A stretch of 8,318 nt of DNA from Caldisericaceae bacterium (GTDB taxonomy: Bacteria; Caldisericota; Caldisericia; Caldisericales; Caldisericaceae). The stretch is from the NCBI GenBank assembly GCA_021161495.1, contig JAGHAO010000073.1, positions 1 through 8,318 on the forward strand, written 5' to 3'. Under the pieces are notes generated by a model. The model saw only the letters and a program-made list of their open reading frames with translations, had not been told where the DNA came from and searched no databases. This document shows, in pieces, positions 1 through 4,078 of the stretch. Position 1 is the first letter of the stretch. Every line of letters starts with the position of its first letter. Position numbers and translations under genes: made by a program.

Positions 1-43
1 GTTATGTTCCGCATCTCTTTCTTCGCGATGCATTATCTCGAAC

Positions 44-172
44 CTTGTTTCGGCATCTTGTCTTTTGTCTATCTAAACTATATCCCGCATTACTTTCCTC
101 GCCGAAGGCGAACACTTGTTTGGGGATCTTGTCTTTTGTCGCTTTGAGCTTGTTTCAGGATCTTATCTTTTC
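44..172 (-). repeat. Three degenerate copies of a dispersed intergenic repeat
   Basis: Three related units lie at 44-69, 115-140 and 149-172. The first two match at 24 of 26 positions (CTTGTTT, then CGGC or GGGG, then ATCTTGTCTTTTGTC on the plus strand). The third keeps CTTGTTTCAGGATCTT. Read on the minus strand, this is AAGATCCTGAAACAAG, the left half of the same kind of element seen on the plus strand from 213. I recall similar CCTGAAACAAG/TTCAGG intergenic repeats as scattered families in several bacteria. No protein is encoded; the short open frame here only reads through the repeats. Confidence 0.6.
99..111. repeat. Small GC-rich hairpin within the left repeat region
   Basis: TCGCC-GAA-GGCGA forms five perfect base pairs around a three-base loop. 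It lies between the first and second minus-strand repeat copies. It is not followed by a T-run on either strand, so it does not look like a terminator. It may be part of the repeat family's structure. Confidence 0.35.
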
Positions 173-212
173 CGTTTTTGGAGTACACTTCAATAAAAGA
201 ATTAAAAACGAG

Positions 213-290
213 ACCCTGAACAAATACATCTCAGGGTGACAGAATGAGGGACATCTCAGGGTAACGAAAGCGGGGGCATTTCAAGGTGGC
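213..290 (+). repeat. Repeat module 1: inverted pair plus two direct repeats, 25-nt period
   Basis: ACCCTGA (213-219) pairs with TCAGGGT (231-237) across 11 bases. The right arm sits in the 15-base core ACATCTCAGGGTGAC (226-240). The core recurs as ACATCTCAGGGTAAC (251-265) and more degenerately as GCATTTCAAGGTGGC (276-290), so copies start exactly 25 nt apart. The gaps are about 10 nt and purine-rich. The same architecture recurs at 341-417, so this is a repeated composite unit and not chance similarity. Function is unknown. Confidence 0.85.
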
Positions 291-311
291 GAAAAAGAGA
301 GGATAGGAGTT

Positions 312-334
312 TCGAGGGAAATGTGTTCCCTCGA
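312..334. repeat. Perfect 9-bp hairpin between the two repeat modules
   Basis: TCGAGGGAA (312-320) and TTCCCTCGA (326-334) are exact reverse complements around the loop ATGTG. This is the strongest simple hairpin in the left region and lies midway between the two direct-repeat modules. Neither side carries the U-run of an intrinsic terminator: TTTAGG follows on the plus strand, and the minus strand continues with mixed bases. It is more likely part of the repeat element or a processing or structural site. Confidence 0.7.
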
Positions 335-340
335 TTTAGG

Positions 341-417
341 ACCCTGAGTTACGACATCTCAGGGTGACGGAAGGGAGACATCTCAGGGTGACGAAAAAGG
401 GAACACCTCAGGGTGAC
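341..417 (+). repeat. Repeat module 2: inverted pair plus two direct repeats, 24-25-nt period
   Basis: ACCCTGA (341-347) pairs with TCAGGGT (359-365), again across 11 bases. The core ACATCTCAGGGTGAC occurs at 354-368 and 378-392, with ACACCTCAGGGTGAC at 403-417. Starts are 24 and 25 nt apart. This copies the architecture of 213-290 and is better conserved. Intervals are purine-rich (for example GAAAAAGGGA). They are far too short to be CRISPR spacers. Confidence 0.85.
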
Positions 418-449
418 GAAAGGGATCATTTTTTCATCGGAACGGTTTC

Positions 450-512
450 TTATCCTGTTTATCATAGTTATAATTACAACCGTTTTCAAGAAAAAGGTTG
501 AAAGCAGGATAA
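450..512. repeat. Nested stem-loop in the intergenic region
   Basis: An outer stem pairs 450-460 (TTATCCTGTTT) with 502-512 (AAAGCAGGATAA minus its first base); all 11 positions pair if one G-U is allowed. Inside it, CAACC (477-481) pairs with GGTTG (496-500), and TTTT (483-486) pairs with AAAA (491-494) around a CAAG loop. A separate overlapping inverted repeat is AACGGTT (441-447) with AACCGTT (478-484). The unpaired stretch 461-476 contains TATAAT (469-474). No good -35 element accompanies it, so I do not call a promoter. This could be a structured RNA, a remnant of a small mobile element, or an atypical end for the minus-strand operon. Confidence 0.45.
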
Positions 513-550
513 AGATTAATATCGGAACTTTTAGATCATGTAGGTATAAA

Positions 551-558
551 GGGGGGGG
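551..558 (+). other. Run of eight G bases
   Basis: Eight consecutive G (C on the minus strand) lie about 30 nt past the stop of the lipoprotein gene, in non-coding sequence. Such a run is prone to length slippage or sequencing error. No function is supported. Confidence 0.5.
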
Positions 559-588
559 ATTTTAGGTTGAAATACTATTTTTCAGGAG

Positions 589-1539
589 TTAATCTTTCGT
601 TCTTCGTATTATTATTTCGAAATCGGCGTTTTCGATTTCGTCGGATTGAATGCGCAGTTTCACTTCGTTTAATTCGTTATTTGTAAAAGTCAGTCTTAAC
701 GTTTCGTTAAATTTTCTGTTTTCGAAGGTTTTGGTTCCGGAAAGCGAAATCGTGCCCGGATCCGCATATTCCAGATTCAGACCTTCTATATATTTTGACA
801 AAGGAAAAATATTTTCAACCGTTTTCTTTGCGTATAGAAGCGCTGCGATGTCTTCTTTGTTTTTAATCTCCGCGCCGTTCGAAAAAACCTTTCCGTTTTC
901 AAAATCGTAGGTTGTGCCTTCATATTTTATTTGAAAAACTTTCCCGTTTTTTAGGACAACGTTGAATACGTAATTTATATTGTCTTCGTCTATCTTTCCT
1001 TGCTCCGCGATTAAAAAAGTTCCCGAATAGAGCGACGGATTCGAAAGAAAATTTTTCAGTTTTTCTACGTCCGGTAAAAGGCGGATCGAAATTTCGTTTT
1101 TCCCTTTCGAAATATTCACCGTTCCGCTGAACGGTTTGCAGAATTCCGATTTAACTTTCACGTTGATATTTCCCTGCTCAACCGGGGAGACCACACATTC
1201 TCCGTTTTGCCGTATGTAGAACGCCGCTGTTTTTCCGTTAATAAGGATCTCCGAAGGAATGACATTGCTTTTTATTATAAGGTATGCCTTAGGCACAAGG
1301 TAGATTGTTTGATTTTCGGAAACGGTTTTTTCGTATCCTTTTGCTTCTATTTCCGCTTTTTTGGAATGCACTTTTAAGATTCCGTTTTTTATGGAAACTT
1401 TTCTTCCGTTTACAACAGCCTCTCCGCTTACGGGCGCCTTTGTTACACTGTCAAACAGTTTAAGCGTGCGGGCTTCCGGCATACACCCCGCAAGAAAAAT
1501 AGCAAGCAAAACAAAAGCCGTTATTACCTTTTTCTTCAT
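589..1539 (-). CDS. PEGA-domain-like lipoprotein (unnamed)
   Basis: This 316-residue protein is probably exported and anchored to the membrane by lipid. Residues 1-18 form a signal peptide (lysines 2-4, then a hydrophobic stretch), and the lipobox is L16-A17-G18-C19 with Cys19 as the lipidation site. Residues about 26-84 form a beta-rich segment with an internal 'VNGRKV' turn. Residues about 86-154 resemble a PEGA domain: 'YLIIKSNVIPSEILINGK' followed by a short beta pattern ending 'ISIRLLP'. Residues about 157-316 look like an alternating-strand domain, loosely reminiscent of lipoprotein carrier or outer-membrane-sensing folds; this last comparison is weak. PEGA domains usually bind surface or cell-wall components, but no substrate is evident here. 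The gene follows nth after 44 nt. It has no Shine-Dalgarno sequence and may be leaderless. No clear terminator follows it. Confidence 0.8.
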   Translation of the reverse strand: MKKKVITAFVLLAIFLAGCMPEARTLKLFDSVTKAPVSGEAVVNGRKVSIKNGILKVHSKKAEIEAKGYEKTVSENQTIYLVPKAYLIIKSNVIPSEILINGKTAAFYIRQNGECVVSPVEQGNINVKVKSEFCKPFSGTVNISKGKNEISIRLLPDVEKLKNFLSNPSLYSGTFLIAEQGKIDEDNINYVFNVVLKNGKVFQIKYEGTTYDFENGKVFSNGAEIKNKEDIAALLYAKKTVENIFPLSKYIEGLNLEYADPGTISLSGTKTFENRKFNETLRLTFTNNELNEVKLRIQSDEIENADFEIIIRRTKD

Positions 1540-1545
1540 ATACGT

Positions 1546-1573
1546 ATTTTAAGGCAACGAGGCGAAATTACAA
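1546..1573 (-). promoter_or_regulatory. Possible leaderless promoter for the lipoprotein gene
   Basis: Read on the minus strand, TTGTAA (1568-1573) is separated by 16 nt from TAAAAT (1546-1551). The base seven positions after the -10 is the A of the ATG at 1539, so a transcript from here would have almost no leader. That matches the lack of a ribosome-binding site upstream of this ATG. The gene could instead be read through from degV-nth. Confidence 0.4.
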
Positions 1574-1583
1574 CACACCGTTT

Positions 1584-2240
1584 TTACCTATGTTTCTTAA
1601 CTCCTATTTTGGGGCATATTTCGTTCAACGGGCATTCGGAGCACTTCGGAGAAATGGGGGTGCAGATGTTTTGCCCCAGTGTTACGAGAAGCGTGTTAAA
1701 AATAATCCAGTGCTTTTTCGGCAGAACTTTTTGCAGGGCAAATTCCGTTTCGGTGGGATTTTTTGTTTTCACAAGGCCTAATCTGTTTGAAATTCTGTGG
1801 ACGTGTGTGTCCACGCAGATCCCCAATTTTCCGAACCCTTCGTTCAAAACCAAATTTGCCGTTTTCCTGCCCACTCCGGGAAGTTTCAAAAGTTCTTCCA
1901 GTGTGTCCGGGACTTTTCCTCCGTATTTTTCAATAAGGATTTTTGAAATTTTCAATATTTGCTCCGCTTTTCTGTGGTAAAAGCCCACGGGATATATGAG
2001 TTTTTCGATTTCCTTTTTTGAAAGGGAAAGCATTTTTTTTGGAGTGTCCGCTTTTGCAAAGAGTTTTTCGCTTGCCTTTAACGTGGTTTCGTCTTTTGTG
2101 CGCAAGCTCAGAAGAGTTGATATGAGAACTCTGTACGGAGATTTCTTTTCCCGCGCAACTTTCGTTACAACAGGAACTCCGTATTTTTTGAGTTCCTTTT
2201 TCAGTATCCTTACGATTTTGTCCGCTCTTTTATCAGTCAC
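1584..2240 (-). CDS. nth: Endonuclease III (DNA glycosylase/AP lyase)
   Basis: This enzyme removes oxidised pyrimidines from DNA and nicks the abasic site during base-excision repair. At 218 residues it is near the usual length of about 211. The helix-hairpin-helix motif is LPGVGRKTA (120-128), with catalytic Lys126. The catalytic Asp144 lies in VDTH. The C-terminal [4Fe-4S] cluster has canonical spacing, Cys193-X6-Cys200-X2-Cys203-X5-Cys209. The motif before the pocket is LLSLRTKD (43-50). E. coli has LLSAQATD there, as I recall, while thermophile enzymes often have an R-T-x-D form. The start is GTG at 2238-2240, overlapping the end of the DegV gene by 8 nt (GTGACTGA) with no strong ribosome-binding site. 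Translation is therefore probably coupled. A MutY identity is unlikely because the protein has no extended C-terminal domain. Confidence 0.95.
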   Translation of the reverse strand: MTDKRADKIVRILKKELKKYGVPVVTKVAREKKSPYRVLISTLLSLRTKDETTLKASEKLFAKADTPKKMLSLSKKEIEKLIYPVGFYHRKAEQILKISKILIEKYGGKVPDTLEELLKLPGVGRKTANLVLNEGFGKLGICVDTHVHRISNRLGLVKTKNPTETEFALQKVLPKKHWIIFNTLLVTLGQNICTPISPKCSECPLNEICPKIGVKKHR

Positions 2241-3075
2241 GCTCTGCTTGAATACCGATTCCTATCCACCGGGGGCCTGCGTATGTTCCGACAACCGCGC
2301 CGAGTTGCTGCATTCTCACTTCCGTATTAACCATTTCTTTTAACCTGTTTGCAAATTCCTGTGCTTCCGCTTTGTTTGTCCCGTAAATTACGCCTAATTT
2401 TTCTATTCCGCGCGTCTCGTAAATTTCTTTTACGTATTCTGCGAGTTTCCTCAGTGCGCGTTTCCAGGTGCGGGGAGTCGCTTCCGTTTTGACCACTCCG
2501 TTTGTAAAGGAAAGAATCGGTTTTATGCTGAGTATTGAGCCTATAATCCCTTCCGCTTTGCTGAGCCTTCCCCCTTGAACGAGGTATTTTATGTCCCAAA
2601 ATGTGAAGCGTGTAATCATCTTCGGAACCAGCGCAAGCGTGCTTTGATAGACCTCTTCCAGAGATTTCCCTTTTTTGATTTCGGAAACCGCGTGCTCTGC
2701 AAGGAAGCAGAGAATCATCGAGGTGTGTTTTGAATCAACTAATTTAATTTTAGACGGGTCAAGTTGCTCTGCCGCCATTCTTGCCGCATTGAATGTTCCG
2801 CTGAGCCCGGAAGATATATGAATTGATATGATTTCGTCGCCGTTTTCAAGGATCGGTTTGTATGCGGATATGAAATCCTGAATGGAAGGTTGTGAGGTTT
2901 TCGGAAGCGTCTTTTCGGATTCAAGTTTTTCATAAAATTCGTCGGGAGTGATATTTACCCCCTCAATGTAGGTTTTATCACCGAAGCGCACCTTCAAAGG
3001 TACCACAACAATGTTATTTTCCCTGCGAAAATCCTCATCCATATATGAGGTTGAGTCCGTTACAATCCTTATCAT
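2233..3075 (-). CDS. DegV family protein (FakB-like fatty-acid-binding protein)
   Basis: DegV/FakB proteins bind a free fatty acid in the cytoplasm. In organisms with FakA they present it for phosphorylation, feeding exogenous fatty acids into phospholipid synthesis. The 280-residue length is normal. Visible family motifs are the N-terminal IVTDSTS (4-10), TSQPS (60-64), SSGLSGT (88-94) and GGRLS (168-172). Thr60-Ser61 and the SGLSGT loop fall where the carboxylate is held in known structures. The C-terminal motif reads GTYAGPRWIGIGI. The usual form, from memory, is GTHTGPGxxG, so a His and a Gly have changed. No FakA kinase gene lies in the window, so the functional assignment beyond the family is an inference. 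This is the first gene of the minus-strand cluster, with a good ribosome-binding site and a divergent promoter. Confidence 0.92.
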   Translation of the reverse strand: MIRIVTDSTSYMDEDFRRENNIVVVPLKVRFGDKTYIEGVNITPDEFYEKLESEKTLPKTSQPSIQDFISAYKPILENGDEIISIHISSGLSGTFNAARMAAEQLDPSKIKLVDSKHTSMILCFLAEHAVSEIKKGKSLEEVYQSTLALVPKMITRFTFWDIKYLVQGGRLSKAEGIIGSILSIKPILSFTNGVVKTEATPRTWKRALRKLAEYVKEIYETRGIEKLGVIYGTNKAEAQEFANRLKEMVNTEVRMQQLGAVVGTYAGPRWIGIGIQAERD

Positions 3076-3082
3076 CTTTCAT

Positions 3083-3088
3083 CTCCCC
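3083..3088 (-). promoter_or_regulatory. Shine-Dalgarno site of the DegV gene
   Basis: GGGGAG on the minus strand lies 7 nt before the ATG at 3073-3075, which fixes that start. An ATG at the 3' side of the site is out of frame with the gene and is not used. Confidence 0.8.
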
Positions 3089-3101
3089 TTTATTATTCTT
3101 T

Positions 3102-3130
3102 TTTACACTTTTAAATTATAATCATATAAT
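3102..3130 (+). promoter_or_regulatory. Promoter region of the 294-aa protein gene, with two TATAAT boxes
   Basis: There are two perfect TATAAT hexamers, 3117-3122 and 3125-3130. The second is paired with TTTACA (3102-3107) at exactly 17 nt, a near-consensus promoter. It abuts the ATG at 3131 and would start transcription near 3137, inside the frame. The first hexamer would start transcription at about 3129-3131, making a leaderless mRNA that begins at the ATG, but it lacks a good -35. There is no Shine-Dalgarno sequence. The actual start site cannot be decided from sequence alone. Confidence 0.55.
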
Positions 3131-3142
3131 ATGAAAAGTAAA
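3115..3142 (-). promoter_or_regulatory. Probable promoter of the degV-nth cluster
   Basis: On the minus strand, TTTACT (3137-3142) is followed after 16 nt by a perfect TATAAT (3115-3120). Transcription would start near 3108, giving a leader of about 33 nt that contains the GGGGAG ribosome-binding site. The -35 lies inside the first codons of the divergent gene, and the -10 overlaps that gene's promoter. The two directions probably interfere or are co-regulated. Confidence 0.55.
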
Positions 3143-4015
3143 ATTACGAATGAAATTGAGAAACTGAAAAATCCGGACGATATTTATCCGTTCCTCCTCT
3201 CTTTGTACTTGCTTTTTAAATTGGAGGACATACCTGTTACGTTTATCGAATTCTCCGCAATGAGCGGGTATCCCTTGCGGTTTTTGTACCGCCCCGGATT
3301 TGCGGATCTGTTTAGGTGCAGCAAGGATTTTATTGTTCGTAACCTTCATACGTTTTCGGAAACGGAAATTTTGAGTGTTGAACGCCCCGAAGTATGTGCC
3401 GAGGAAAAGCCTTTCGTAATTAAGGAGAATGATACACTAATATTTAAAGAAGGCAACAACACTTATTCCTTTTCCGACGGAGAAATTACCAAAAACACGT
3501 TGCAGGTAGAAGGGACGGCTTATGGGATAAAAACCGCCGAAAAGCCGAATAGGAAAGATTTCTATTCCGCAGAAAAGTTTGTTTTGTTCAGTAAACTTTT
3601 AAGAAAAGAATTTTTTGCGGACAGCGTTGAAATTTGCGGCGAAACCGTGTTTTCCGGGCTGACGGCATTCGAAAAATTCGCAGCGGACCTCAAAGCGGCA
3701 AAACTTCCGCCCGAAGATTTATATGGAGCCCTTACATCTTTCAGAATACAAACTTCGCTTTCTTACTCAATACCCGTGTATTTGCTCGGGCTTCACCATT
3801 TTGTGCGAAGAGAACTTCAAAACAAGGTAGGCAGTGCAATCCGAGCTTTTGAAGATTTTTCTATGTATGTCAAAGAGTGCGAAAGGATCATCGGAAGAAA
3901 TGCCAATCTTGCCCCCCTTGATCTGCGCCGTATCGCAAATTCGCTTAAAAAAGCGGTTTCTTCGTACAAGAAAGGGACAGAAGAATTATACGAAGTGGAA
4001 CTGAAAATTTCCTGA
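3131..4015 (+). CDS. Unassigned 294-aa protein, possible C39/BtrH_N-like fold
   Basis: I do not recognise this as a named family. It has no signal peptide or membrane segment and is probably cytoplasmic. Residues 16-60 form a helix followed by 'LEDIPVTFIEFSAMSGYPLRF'. This resembles the start of BtrH_N/C39-peptidase-like proteins, where a helix with the nucleophile precedes a 'small-residue-x-SG-x-x-F' segment. Here no cysteine sits at the expected helix position, so any peptidase or acyltransferase activity would be lost. Residues about 92-135 look beta-rich. Residues 176-188 (GLTAFEKFAADLK) resemble the 'G-x-x-A-Y-x-x-W' helix of such proteins. The C-terminal third (217-284) is helical. The gene diverges from degV and precedes fhs by 63 nt on the same strand. 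The start is the first ATG and has no ribosome-binding site. The reading frame is intact. The family link is a pattern impression only. Confidence 0.75.
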   Translation: MKSKITNEIEKLKNPDDIYPFLLSLYLLFKLEDIPVTFIEFSAMSGYPLRFLYRPGFADLFRCSKDFIVRNLHTFSETEILSVERPEVCAEEKPFVIKENDTLIFKEGNNTYSFSDGEITKNTLQVEGTAYGIKTAEKPNRKDFYSAEKFVLFSKLLRKEFFADSVEICGETVFSGLTAFEKFAADLKAAKLPPEDLYGALTSFRIQTSLSYSIPVYLLGLHHFVRRELQNKVGSAIRAFEDFSMYVKECERIIGRNANLAPLDLRRIANSLKKAVSSYKKGTEELYEVELKIS

Positions 4016-4037
4016 CGGTTTTATCTTTTCGAAAGTT

Positions 4038-4046
4038 TGTTATACT
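4038..4046 (+). promoter_or_regulatory. Extended -10 promoter candidate for fhs-smc
   Basis: TGTTATACT is an extended -10 (TG-N-TATACT), which can work without a good -35; none is seen 16-18 nt upstream. Transcription would start near 4053, giving a leader of about 26 nt that still contains the ribosome-binding site. The -10 overlaps the left arm of the palindrome at 4042-4062. Confidence 0.45.
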
Positions 4047-4062
4047 TTTTTGAAAAAAGTAT
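4042..4062. repeat. 10-bp AT-rich palindrome upstream of fhs
   Basis: ATACTTTTTT (4042-4051) and AAAAAAGTAT (4053-4062) are exact reverse complements around a single G. The site covers the predicted fhs transcription start and part of the -10. The one-base gap makes it a poor RNA hairpin but a plausible binding site for a dimeric regulator. It is not GC-rich, so a terminator is unlikely. Confidence 0.5.
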
Positions 4063-4064
4063 GC

Positions 4065-4071
4065 GGAGGTG
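4065..4071 (+). promoter_or_regulatory. Shine-Dalgarno site of fhs
   Basis: GGAGGTG lies 7 nt before the ATG at 4079 and is the strongest ribosome-binding site in the window. It settles the fhs start. Confidence 0.88.
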
Positions 4072-4078
4072 AATAAAG

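Noticed and set aside
45..239. 64-codon plus-strand reading frame in the repeat region
   Set aside because: It runs through decayed repeat copies, has no ribosome-binding site or recognisable motif, and overlaps the direct-repeat module.
213..417. CRISPR array
   Set aside because: The core is 15 nt and the intervals about 10 nt, too short for spacers. An inverted half-site begins each module, and there are no cas genes.
469..474. Plus-strand promoter from TATAAT in the stem-loop
   Set aside because: There is no acceptable -35 at 16-18 nt, and no plus-strand gene lies downstream before the convergent lipoprotein gene.
1..588. tRNA, rRNA or a transposase remnant
   Set aside because: I see no tRNA cloverleaf arms, rRNA motifs or transposase-like coding segment; only repeats and hairpins are supported.
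4042..4062. Intrinsic terminator for the 294-aa gene
   Set aside because: The stem is almost pure A/T, with a one-base gap that cannot form a loop without opening the stem, and no T-run follows.
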